DNA from: Alphaproteobacteria bacterium
GTDB taxonomy: Bacteria > Pseudomonadota > Alphaproteobacteria > Micropepsales > Micropepsaceae
DNA length: 5,474 nucleotides
Assembly: GCA_028869355.1 (NCBI GenBank)
Contig: JAGWSK010000434.1
Coordinates: forward strand, 1 to 5,474
Direction: 5' to 3'
This document shows, one piece after another, positions 1-5,474 of this stretch (position 1 is the stretch's first letter; each line of letters opens with the position of its first letter). The notes below the pieces were generated by a model. The model did not search any database. It saw only the letters and a program-made list of their open reading frames with translations, and had not been told where the DNA came from. The position numbers and the translations under genes are program-made.

Positions 1-443
1 CCGGCAATCGCCGATCCGGATGCGAACGCTTCACGCGCACTGATCTGATGCCCGCGATGTTCGGCATCGCCGGCTTTGGCGAAATAGGCGTGATAGCTGG
101 TCCAGTAGAATGCTTCGCCGATGGCCGCTGCGGCACAGAATGCCAACAGCATCGGCCCAACGTCATGAATGCCGGCGATCAACAGATACTGCACGCCGCT
201 GAACAGTGTTCCAAACGCCAGAAGCGGTTTCAGCCCATAGCGCGGCGCCAGAATCACCACCAGCGGCCGAATGACGAAACGTCCCAGGACAATGAGGGCA
301 AGCGCGCCGAACACAACCGGAATGGGAATTCCGGCCTTGAGCAGGAATACCGTGACGAATGCCCAGGCGCCATTCGCCGCCAGCGCGTAGAAGCCGTAAT
401 TTATGCTGAGCCGATTGACGGCGGAGTTTCTGAGATAGGCCAA
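1..443 (-). CDS. MFS transporter, N-terminal part (runs off left edge)
   Basis: This is the first about 147 residues of a major facilitator superfamily permease of the inner membrane. The hydrophobic pattern gives about four helices (roughly residues 14-36, 40-66, 72-92 and 95-121). They are separated by short basic loops, including RFVIRP at 55-60 and PRYGLKP at 67-73, and followed by a cytoplasmic stretch (YHAYFAKAGDAEHRGHQISARE, residues 118-139 less its ends) typical of the family after TM4. The substrate cannot be read from the sequence. The frame is open upstream only to a TGA at 474-476. No ATG or GTG lies between that stop and the conserved N-terminus, so TTG at 441-443 is the only usable start, with a weak GAG six bases upstream. 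A nearby ATG (472-474) is in a different frame, so a one-base frameshift near the TTTT run at 442-445 is the alternative. It lies 74 bp downstream of the flavoprotein gene on the same strand and is probably co-transcribed. The family call is firm; the start is not. Confidence 0.8.
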   Translation of the reverse strand, partial: MAYLRNSAVNRLSINYGFYALAANGAWAFVTVFLLKAGIPIPVVFGALALIVLGRFVIRPLVVILAPRYGLKPLLAFGTLFSGVQYLLIAGIHDVGPMLLAFCAAAAIGEAFYWTSYHAYFAKAGDAEHRGHQISAREAFASGSAIA

Positions 444-517
444 AACACGCTCGACTCGCCAAGGTGCGTAACATCACCACCGGCAAGCAAATTGCAGAAG
501 TGTTGGGCGAAATTGCG

Positions 518-2299
518 TCAGGCCCCGGAGGTTTCGTCGTGGGCGTTTTTGCCGGCGATAAATCCCTGGCATAGACAACGTGCGAGGCCGTGCATGCTGA
601 ATCCGCCCGCCGATTCACCGCCACAATACAGCCTTGGAATCGCCTCGCCCTTCATGTCGACGACCTGGCATTTGCCGTTGATGCGCAACCCGGCGCGCGT
701 GTCGTGGATCACCGGATTTGACCACGCGGCATAGAACGGCGGCTTCCCGATCTTGAATTGCGGACGCGGTTTCGCGAAATCGGCATCGGTGCCGGAATCC
801 ACGAATGAGTTGTAGCGCGAAACCGTATCTTCGAGATTGGCGGTGGGCATTGGCACGCGCTGATATTGCATGCGGATCTTGTTTGCGAGTTCCGGCACGC
901 TGTTCGCGGTGAAGAAGAAGCCGGCATCAAAATCGACATTCGGCGGCGCCGGATTCCATTTCTCGCGCGCGACCGCATCGGAATCGAAAATCGCCCAGAT
1001 CGGACCGCCGCCATTATGGCCGTCGCCGATCCCTGCGAGCGCGGAAGGAATGAAATTGGGCGGATTGTATTTGACATTGCGCGCGTTGCGATAACTGTCC
1101 GGAAAATACGGGCTCACCGTGTTATAGCGATTGCCGGGATAGCCGCCGCCGGTTTCGTCATAGAAGCGCTGGCCCAGCATGTTGACCAGGATCACGTCCT
1201 GCCAGTTGCCGACGCGCAGGCCCGATGCGCGCGCTTTGTCGAACACGCGGCTGCCCGGCATCCAGGTCAGGTTCACGTAACCGTATTGGCAGCCGATCTT
1301 TCCCGGCTTGGTGATGTTGTCGCCGATTTCCAGCGTCTGGTTGGCCGCGCCCCACAGCGACGCCCCGACCGCCATACCGGCCTGTTCACCACTTGCGTCC
1401 TGGTTCGACCACGGCATGCCGGCGAGACCGCAATATTCTTCGGTCAGGCGCGGATCGAACATGCGGCGGAAATTGACATTGCCGGACGATCCGCCAGTGC
1501 CGAGGATCACCGCCTTGCGCGCCCGGATGTTGAGCGTGCGGCCACGATTGGTCACCGCAACGCCCAGCACGCGGCCGGTATTCGGCCCCTGCCGGTGAAG
1601 CGCAATCATCCGGTGTTCAAGCAGGAATTCGACACCGGCCTTGCGCGCTGCGGCTTCCAGCGGGCGCATCAGCCCGTTGCCGTTCGAAGTCTGCGCCCGC
1701 GTCTCGGGCGGATTGGGCCGCCCGGTCTGCACCTGCGGCCAGTCGCCCGCCCAGACATGCATCTGGCGTGGCACCGAATTGCCATGCGCGCTCCCTGCCC
1801 GGCCATCCGGTTTCTCGTTGACGAATTTGACGCCATGATCGGCCAGGAATTCGAAAGTCTGCGCGCAATTGTCGGCAAAGGCGCGCATGATCTCGCGGTC
1901 GTTGAAGCGGTAATCGGCATAACCATTCGGCTCGGTCAGCGACCAGTCGGTGAGATCGCGATAGACGAGATCGGGACTGTCCTCGATTCCTGCGCGCTTC
2001 TGGATGCTCGTGCCGCCGCCCAGCGGAATATTCGCGCCGCTGCAAATCGCATGACCGCCGATATCCGGCTCGGCTTCGACCACAATCACGGAGGACCCGG
2101 CCTCGCGGGCGCGAATGGCCGCGGGCATACCGGTCGCGCCGGACCCGATCACGACCACATCGGCCACGCGGTCCCAATTCGGCTGCGCGCCGAGGTCCTG
2201 GGCGAATAAAGCGGGAGCGTATCCGCCTGCCGCGGCGACGCCGGTGACCGCGACTGTCTTGACCAGGTCGCGCCGTGAGACTTTGCCCTTGTCCGCCAT
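518..2299 (-). CDS. Tat-exported FAD-binding oxidoreductase (fumarate reductase/ketosteroid dehydrogenase type)
   Basis: A 593-residue flavoprotein of the FAD_binding_2 family, predicted to oxidise or reduce a C-C bond next to a carbonyl or carboxylate. A twin-arginine signal occupies the N-terminus (SRRDLVK at 8-14, hydrophobic to about 30, cleavage near APA or LFA at 28-33), so it should act in the periplasm. The Rossmann motif is VVVIGSGATG (48-57), with ribose-binding Glu75 and the GGH turn at 81-83. Later come ILGTGG (265-270), LGQRFYDE (375-382) and the FAD-closing C-terminal block HDTRAG..QVVD..G..IPRLYCGGESAGG (532-566). The C-terminus has no heme or FMN segment. The start was chosen at 2297-2299 because GGAGG lies five bases upstream and the Tat leader begins there; the 40 extra codons further upstream look non-coding. 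It heads a unit with the MFS gene and is divergent from a ubiD remnant. The true substrate is unknown: steroid, urocanate-like or fumarate-like acids are all possible. Confidence 0.9.
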   Translation of the reverse strand: MADKGKVSRRDLVKTVAVTGVAAAGGYAPALFAQDLGAQPNWDRVADVVVIGSGATGMPAAIRAREAGSSVIVVEAEPDIGGHAICSGANIPLGGGTSIQKRAGIEDSPDLVYRDLTDWSLTEPNGYADYRFNDREIMRAFADNCAQTFEFLADHGVKFVNEKPDGRAGSAHGNSVPRQMHVWAGDWPQVQTGRPNPPETRAQTSNGNGLMRPLEAAARKAGVEFLLEHRMIALHRQGPNTGRVLGVAVTNRGRTLNIRARKAVILGTGGSSGNVNFRRMFDPRLTEEYCGLAGMPWSNQDASGEQAGMAVGASLWGAANQTLEIGDNITKPGKIGCQYGYVNLTWMPGSRVFDKARASGLRVGNWQDVILVNMLGQRFYDETGGGYPGNRYNTVSPYFPDSYRNARNVKYNPPNFIPSALAGIGDGHNGGGPIWAIFDSDAVAREKWNPAPPNVDFDAGFFFTANSVPELANKIRMQYQRVPMPTANLEDTVSRYNSFVDSGTDADFAKPRPQFKIGKPPFYAAWSNPVIHDTRAGLRINGKCQVVDMKGEAIPRLYCGGESAGGFSMHGLARCLCQGFIAGKNAHDETSGA

Positions 2300-2303
2300 G
2301 TTT

Positions 2304-2310
2304 TCCTCCG
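2304..2310 (-). promoter_or_regulatory. Ribosome binding site of the flavoprotein gene
   Basis: On the minus strand CGGAGGA precedes the ATG, with GGAGG five bases from it. This strong Shine-Dalgarno match decides the start at 2299 against the longer open frame that extends to 2419. Confidence 0.8.
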
Positions 2311-2376
2311 CCACCAGTTTGGGCGAAGTTAAACCAGATCGGGTGTTGCTGCACGGACTTCTCGGCAGCGCTCCAG

Positions 2377-2396
2377 CATGCCACCATTGTGGCATG
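2377..2396. promoter_or_regulatory. Perfect palindrome, candidate operator
   Basis: CATGCCAC (2377-2384) and GTGGCATG (2389-2396) are exact reverse complements around a four-base CATT centre. The site lies in the 94-bp divergent spacer, 77 bp upstream of the flavoprotein start, and its right arm overlaps the first candidate ATG of the ubiD remnant. The two-fold symmetry suits a dimeric repressor of the TetR, MarR or GntR kind. No T-run follows in either direction, so it is unlikely to be a terminator. No regulator gene is visible in the window. The operator role is inferred. Confidence 0.5.
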
Positions 2397-2678
2397 ATGG
2401 AAAAAACCGAACCCCGCATTGCTTATGACGATTTGCGCGAATGGCTGCGCCTGACCGAAAGGCTCGGCGAATTGCGCGAAGTCAAAGGCGCAAACTGGCA
2501 GGAAGATATCGGACTGGCGGCCGAGGCGATCTTGCGCGCGGAAAATGGTCCCTGCGTGCTGTTCGATGAAATTCCCGGCTGCGCAAAGGGATTCCGCGTG
2601 CTGCTCAATATGTTCGCCGGCGAGCGGCGCAACATGACGCAGGCCCGCGAAAAATTTGGCTGGCTGCTGGAAAAATAA
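2394..2678 (+). pseudogene. UbiD-family decarboxylase, N-terminal remnant
   Basis: This frame of 94 codons (93 if the second ATG at 2397 is used) matches the start of UbiD-family prenylated-FMN decarboxylases. It has the opening helix YDDLREWLRLTERLGELREV, then the I..A..IL segment, GPCVLFDEIPG and KGFRVLLNMFAGERRNMT. Family members are about 450-500 residues. Here the similarity ends at about codon 82, followed by an unrelated tail AREKFGWLLEK and a TAA. The prFMN and metal-binding residues and the catalytic E-R-E lie further downstream in the family and are absent. I checked the other two plus-strand frames after the break and saw no continuation, so a simple frameshift does not explain it. 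No good ribosome site precedes the ATG. It is most likely a deletion remnant; a short expressed protein cannot be excluded. The intact gene would have been divergent from the flavoprotein. Confidence 0.65.
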
Positions 2679-2804
2679 TCCTGCCCGCCGCTTGACCATC
2701 TGCCCGGATAGGTGTAGTCCTATAGTTAGGAGGTGACTTCTGCGCCCGAGCCAATGCGAGGTGTGGCCGTTGAAATCTGTTTTTTGGCCGCGACGAAAGG
2801 CGAT
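2679..2804. other. Non-coding spacer with small dyad and orphan SD-like sequence
   Basis: No convincing gene lies here. The spacer holds an inverted repeat TCCTA-TAGT-TAGGA (2718-2731). It overlaps AGGAGGTGA (2728-2736), a full match to the anti-Shine-Dalgarno end of 16S rRNA, but no ATG, GTG or TTG lies at a usable distance downstream. The nearest ATG (2754) opens only a 17-codon frame ending at 2807. A six-T run at 2780-2785 has no stem before it, so I do not call a terminator. Confidence 0.4.
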
Positions 2805-2929
2805 TAATGTTTACACCCGTCAACACACTAGTGCAGTTGTGCAGTTGTAATTCAAACGACGCTTCGTAATGTTTACACTCCCCTCTACACTTCTGCACTT
2901 CTACAGTTGCAATTCTACGGCGCGCTTCC
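2805..2929. repeat. Two abutting diverged 62/63-bp direct repeats with octamer sub-repeats
   Basis: Copy 1 (2805-2866) and copy 2 (2867-2929) abut with no gap. Both begin with the identical 12-mer TAATGTTTACAC. Both end in a shared pattern of CAGTTG, then AATTC, then CGCTTC, with roughly two thirds identity overall. Inside each copy an 8-bp period is visible. Copy 1 has GTGCAGTT twice in tandem (2831-2838 and 2839-2846), then GTAATT. Copy 2 has CTACACTT, CTGCACTT and CTACAGTT (2885-2908), then GCAATT. The shared octamer is close to STRCASTT. The block is less GC-rich than the flanking genes. It sits between the ubiD remnant and the 3' end of the cupin gene. Its function is unknown: an intergenic repeat family, a protein-binding array or a mobile-element end are possibilities. 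Confidence 0.7.
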
Positions 2930-2945
2930 GCCACCGGATCGCGTT

Positions 2946-3371
2946 CTAAATATGGCTACGCGGGGCCCAGCCCTCAGGCGCTATTTCCAGATTCGAAAAC
3001 TCGAATCCGGGCGCGACTGTGCAGCCGCACAGCGCGTATGAACCAAGAGCTTTGGCGCATTGCCAGGCGCGGGCCCGAACGATGACCTGCGGCCGCTGGC
3101 CTTCATTCACCTTCGGGCCCAGCAGAATCCGGCTGATGGATCCTGAGCCAAGAACCGACAGCTCGACAGCATCGCCGGCATACCAGTGCCAGACTTCCGC
3201 GACGTCGATGCGATGCCAGCGCGTGATCTCAGCCGCCCGCAGCAGGTAATAGGTCGCCGTCGACCAGGCGCGTCCTTCGGGGCCGGGGAAATCGCGAAAA
3301 GTCTCACGATAGAACCCGCCCTCGGGATGCGGCTTCAAATCCAGCGCCGCGATGATCTCGTCTGGTGCCAT
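2946..3371 (-). CDS. Cupin_5 (DUF985) family protein
   Basis: A complete 141-residue cytoplasmic protein of the cupin superfamily, DUF985/cupin_5 branch, at the usual length for the family. Diagnostic motifs appear in order: LKPHPEGGFYRETFR (12-26), the strand TATYYLL (38-44), RWHRIDVAEVWHWYAGD (51-67), the VIVRARAWQ strand (96-104) and GCTVAPGFEFSNLEIAP (116-132). The last is the signature end of the family. His53, Glu59 and His62 are the likely pocket residues. Members have been linked to sugar epimerase-like folds, but no reaction is established that I can assign here. The start at 3369-3371 has GGGAG nine bases upstream, and the conserved PHPEGG lies only 14 residues in, so no N-terminal part is missing. 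It converges on the repeat block and is divergent from the metallo-beta-lactamase gene across 149 bp. Confidence 0.9.
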   Translation of the reverse strand: MAPDEIIAALDLKPHPEGGFYRETFRDFPGPEGRAWSTATYYLLRAAEITRWHRIDVAEVWHWYAGDAVELSVLGSGSISRILLGPKVNEGQRPQVIVRARAWQCAKALGSYALCGCTVAPGFEFSNLEIAPEGWAPRSHI

Positions 3372-3520
3372 GGAATCGCTCTCCCAGGCAGCAAGGGATT
3401 GTCACCGCTTCCCTTTGTAATGCAGTTTCGTGAGCAGGCAGAGCCCCTTTAGCCGCTGGTCTGACTTGCTGTTCGGGCGCGAAAGACGCATCCTTCCACC
3501 GTCAAACCGGGAGGACAGTG
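3372..3520. promoter_or_regulatory. Divergent intergenic region, cupin / metallo-beta-lactamase
   Basis: These 149 bp must carry the promoters of both flanking genes. I cannot pick a convincing -35/-10 pair on either strand. An inverted repeat with 6-bp arms, AAGGGA (3393-3398) and TCCCTT (3410-3415), lies just upstream of the cupin ribosome site and could be a weak operator. GGGAGG at 3509-3514, six bases from the ATG, is the ribosome site that favours 3521 over the GTG at 3518. Confidence 0.4.
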
Positions 3521-4408
3521 ATGAAATCGGGACTTCTGATGGCTGCGGGTCTGGTTCTGTTCACCACCATGGCCGGCGCGCAACAGCGCGTGCATCCGCC
3601 GATCACCAACAAGGAATGGCTGATGCCGTTTCCGGGTTTCCGGATTGTCGGCAATCTCTATTATGTCGGCACCTATGACCTCGGTTGTTACCTGGTCTCC
3701 ACGCGCGACGGACTGATCCTGATCAACAGCGGTGCACCCGGGTCCTTCCCGCTGATCAAGGCCAATATCGAATCGCTCGGTTTCAAACTGACCGACATCA
3801 AGCTGATCACTTCGACCCATGGTCACTGGGACCATGTCGGCGACATCGCCGCGCTGCAACGGGCGAGTGGCGGCGCCAAAGTGTTGATGAACGAACGTGA
3901 CGCCGATGTGCTGGAATCCGGCGGCAATATCGATTGGCGCAACCCGAAAGGGCGCGGGATAATCTATGACCCGATCCATGTCGATCGCCGGCTGAAGGAT
4001 GGCGACAAGATCACGCTGGGCGAAGCCGAACTGACGGTGCATTTCAGCCCCGGCCATACCAAGGGCGCAACCAGCTTCACCCTGCCGGTGAAGGATGGCG
4101 CGCGCACCTACAATGTGCTGATCGCGAACATGCCGGGCATCAATAACGGCGTCCATCTGCTCGGCTCGCCGGGCTATCCCAACATGAAGGATGATTTCGC
4201 CTACACCATCGCCGACCTGGCAAAAAGAACACCCGACATCTGGGTTTCGTCGCATGCCGGCCAGTTCAATTTGCATCAGGTCTACAAGCCCGGCGATCCG
4301 TACAATCCGGCGCGTTTCGGCGATCTCGGGGCCTATCGTGCGAAAATCACCGGATATGATCAGGCCTTCCACAAGCAACTCGCCGAAGAACAGGCAAAAC
4401 AGGAATAG
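3521..4408 (+). CDS. Secreted subclass-B3-like metallo-beta-lactamase
   Basis: A 295-residue zinc hydrolase of the MBL fold. A Sec signal peptide (hydrophobic core 4-18, AGA cleavage site at 18-20) sends it to the periplasm. The zinc ligands are complete in the B3 arrangement: HGHWDH at 100-105 (His100, His102, Asp104, His105), His179 in HFSPGHTKG, and His245 in SSHAGQFNLH. The second-site Cys used by B1 and B2 enzymes is replaced by the B3 pattern. NLYYVGTYDLGCYLVST (45-61) and SPGHTKGATSFTL (176-188) also match that branch. The usual Asp of the LIDTG turn is Asn69 (LINSG), as I recall for some other B3-like proteins. It is the first gene of an operon with the amidohydrolase seven bases downstream. 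True beta-lactam hydrolysis is plausible but not proven, because close relatives include lactonases and enzymes of unknown substrate. Confidence 0.87.
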   Translation: MKSGLLMAAGLVLFTTMAGAQQRVHPPITNKEWLMPFPGFRIVGNLYYVGTYDLGCYLVSTRDGLILINSGAPGSFPLIKANIESLGFKLTDIKLITSTHGHWDHVGDIAALQRASGGAKVLMNERDADVLESGGNIDWRNPKGRGIIYDPIHVDRRLKDGDKITLGEAELTVHFSPGHTKGATSFTLPVKDGARTYNVLIANMPGINNGVHLLGSPGYPNMKDDFAYTIADLAKRTPDIWVSSHAGQFNLHQVYKPGDPYNPARFGDLGAYRAKITGYDQAFHKQLAEEQAKQE

Positions 4409-4415
4409 GCACAAC

Positions 4416-5474
4416 GTGAACCGCAGAGAATTGCTGGCGGGGGTTGCGGCGCTGGCCGCGGTGAGGTGGTCACCCGCACTCGCCGCGGACATCGCTCCCG
4501 CCGATCAGGCCAAACTCATCGCCAATGTCGATGGCTATGCGGCGCGCATGTCGCAGGTTGCACTGCAGATCTGGGCGGCGCCGGAAGTCGGCTACCAGGA
4601 ATTCAAGACCACAGCATTGCTGCAAAGCGAATTGCGCAATGCGGGCTTCAAAGTCGAGGCCGGAGTGGCTGAAATCCCGACGGCATTTGTCGCCCGCGCC
4701 GGCTCCAATGATGGTCCTGTGATTGCCATCCTTGCGGAAATGGATTCGCTTCCCGGTCTGTCAAATGAAGCGGTGCCGGAGAGAAAGCCCATTGCGAGTC
4801 AGGATTCCGGCCACGCCTGCGGACACAACCTGTTCGGTTCCGGTTCGGTTGCCGCTGCAATTGCGGTCAAGAAATGGCTGGAGCAGACCGGCACCAAAGG
4901 CGAGATCCGGGTTTACGGCACGCCGGCGGAAGAAGGCGGTGGCGGAAAATCCTACATGGTGCATGCCGGATTGTTCAAAGATGTCGATGTGACGCTGTAT
5001 TGGCATCCCGGCGACGCCAACAATGCGTCGCAGGACAAGAATCTGGCGAATATCAGCGCCAAATTCCGCTTCCATGGCATTGCCGCACATGCCGCGGCGG
5101 CGCCGGACCGCGGCCGTTCGGCTCTTGATGCGGTCGAAGCCATGGACTTCATGACGAACTACATGCGCGAACACATTCCGCAGGAATCGCGCATCCACTA
5201 CATCATCACCAATGGCGGTTCGGCGCCCAATATCGTGCCGGAATTCGCCGAAGTCTATTATGTGGTGCGCCATCCCGATCCGCGCATTGCCCAGAGCATA
5301 TTCGATCGCGTCAGGAAAGCCGCCGAAGGCGCGGCGCTCGGCACCGAAACAAAGATGGAATATGAGCTGATCGGCGGTGATTACAGCATTCTGCCGAACG
5401 ACACGCTGGGCCGCCTTGTCGATGCCAATCTGCGCCGCGTTGGACCACCGCAATGGAATGCGCAGGAGATCGCC
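4416..5474 (+). CDS. Exported M20D amidohydrolase, AbgB-like (runs off right edge)
   Basis: The first 353 residues of a metal-dependent amidohydrolase of peptidase family M20D, the group containing AbgB (p-aminobenzoyl-glutamate hydrolase subunit) and aminoacylase-type enzymes. The N-terminus MNRRELLAG, a hydrophobic run and ALAA (21-24) form a Tat-like or Sec signal, unusual for AbgB itself, which is cytoplasmic. Catalytic-domain motifs are LAEMDSLPG (106-114), SGHACGHN (131-138; Cys135 and His137 as metal ligands), TPAEEGGGGK (169-178; Glu172 base, Glu173 ligand) and WHPGD (196-200; His197 ligand). The lid/dimerisation domain begins at about 212, with GIAAHAAAAPDRGRSALDAVE (221-241 less one). 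The last metal His lies beyond the window. The start is GTG at 4416, chosen because it gives the full leader and follows AGGAATAGG from the preceding gene's end. It lies seven bases after the lactamase stop, so co-transcription is very likely. Confidence 0.88.
   Translation, partial: MNRRELLAGVAALAAVRWSPALAADIAPADQAKLIANVDGYAARMSQVALQIWAAPEVGYQEFKTTALLQSELRNAGFKVEAGVAEIPTAFVARAGSNDGPVIAILAEMDSLPGLSNEAVPERKPIASQDSGHACGHNLFGSGSVAAAIAVKKWLEQTGTKGEIRVYGTPAEEGGGGKSYMVHAGLFKDVDVTLYWHPGDANNASQDKNLANISAKFRFHGIAAHAAAAPDRGRSALDAVEAMDFMTNYMREHIPQESRIHYIITNGGSAPNIVPEFAEVYYVVRHPDPRIAQSIFDRVRKAAEGAALGTETKMEYELIGGDYSILPNDTLGRLVDANLRRVGPPQWNAQEIA

Noticed and set aside
48..734. 228-codon plus-strand frame at the left edge
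   Set aside because: It runs antisense across both the MFS gene and the flavoprotein 3' end, and its translation has no membrane or enzyme pattern.
866..2209. 447-codon open frame on the plus strand
   Set aside because: It is fully antisense to the flavoprotein gene, rich in Arg, Ala, His and Ile from mirrored GC-rich codons, and shows no recognisable motif. It is a shadow frame.
1617..2699. 360-codon open frame on the minus strand spanning the flavoprotein 5' half and the ubiD remnant
   Set aside because: It overlaps the flavoprotein on the same strand in another frame, is Arg-rich and of low complexity, and has no family resemblance.
2780..2785. T6 run as a possible terminator
   Set aside because: No GC-rich stem precedes it on the plus strand, and the matching GGCCG copies nearby are direct rather than inverted.
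2805..2929. CRISPR-like array
   Set aside because: There are only two copies, they abut without spacers, and they are diverged along their whole length.
2605..2934. 109-codon minus-strand frame through the repeat block
   Set aside because: It overlaps the ubiD remnant and the repeats. Its composition is random-looking, with no ribosome site and no known motif.
3449..4492. 347-codon open frame on the minus strand
   Set aside because: It is antisense to the whole metallo-beta-lactamase gene, which has complete catalytic motifs. The frame is long only because of codon bias, and no domain is visible.

Overview
The window is moderately GC-rich bacterial chromosomal DNA. It has tightly packed genes, GC-rich codon ends and strong GGAGG-type ribosome sites. 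The gene content (a Tat-exported flavoprotein, a UbiD-family remnant, an exported subclass-B3-like metallo-beta-lactamase, and an M20D amidohydrolase with an RR leader) suggests a Gram-negative proteobacterium, most likely an alphaproteobacterium. That assignment is an inference from style and content; no rRNA or other marker gene is present.

Left part (1-2299, minus strand): a two-gene unit read right to left. A 593-residue Tat-signal FAD-binding oxidoreductase of the fumarate reductase/3-ketosteroid dehydrogenase type (518-2299) is followed by the N-terminal half of an MFS transporter that runs off the left edge (1-443). The transporter has no in-frame ATG: it either starts at TTG or carries a frameshift.

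Middle (2300-2945): a short divergent spacer contains a perfect 8+4+8 palindrome that overlaps the start codon of a UbiD-family decarboxylase reading frame. That frame stops after about 94 codons, so only the N-terminal segment of a roughly 450-500-residue enzyme survives. Beyond it lies a 267-bp non-coding stretch with a small dyad, an orphan Shine-Dalgarno-like sequence, and two abutting diverged copies of a 62/63-bp repeat. Each copy contains an 8-bp-periodic array.

Right part (2946-5474): a cupin_5 (DUF985) gene on the minus strand is divergent from a plus-strand operon. The operon encodes a secreted subclass-B3-like metallo-beta-lactamase with a full set of zinc ligands (3521-4408). Seven bases later comes an exported M20D amidohydrolase (AbgB-like), open at the right edge (4416-5474).

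How the genes may work together (inference): the left unit looks like an uptake and redox module for a small organic acid, once linked to a UbiD decarboxylase. The right operon pairs a ring-opening MBL-fold hydrolase with an amide-bond hydrolase, both predicted outside the cytoplasm. That fits stepwise breakdown of a cyclic amide or lactone compound, or self-protection. I see no clearly new large system. The points most worth a second look are the repeat block, the truncated ubiD with its palindrome, and the MBL-amidohydrolase pair.
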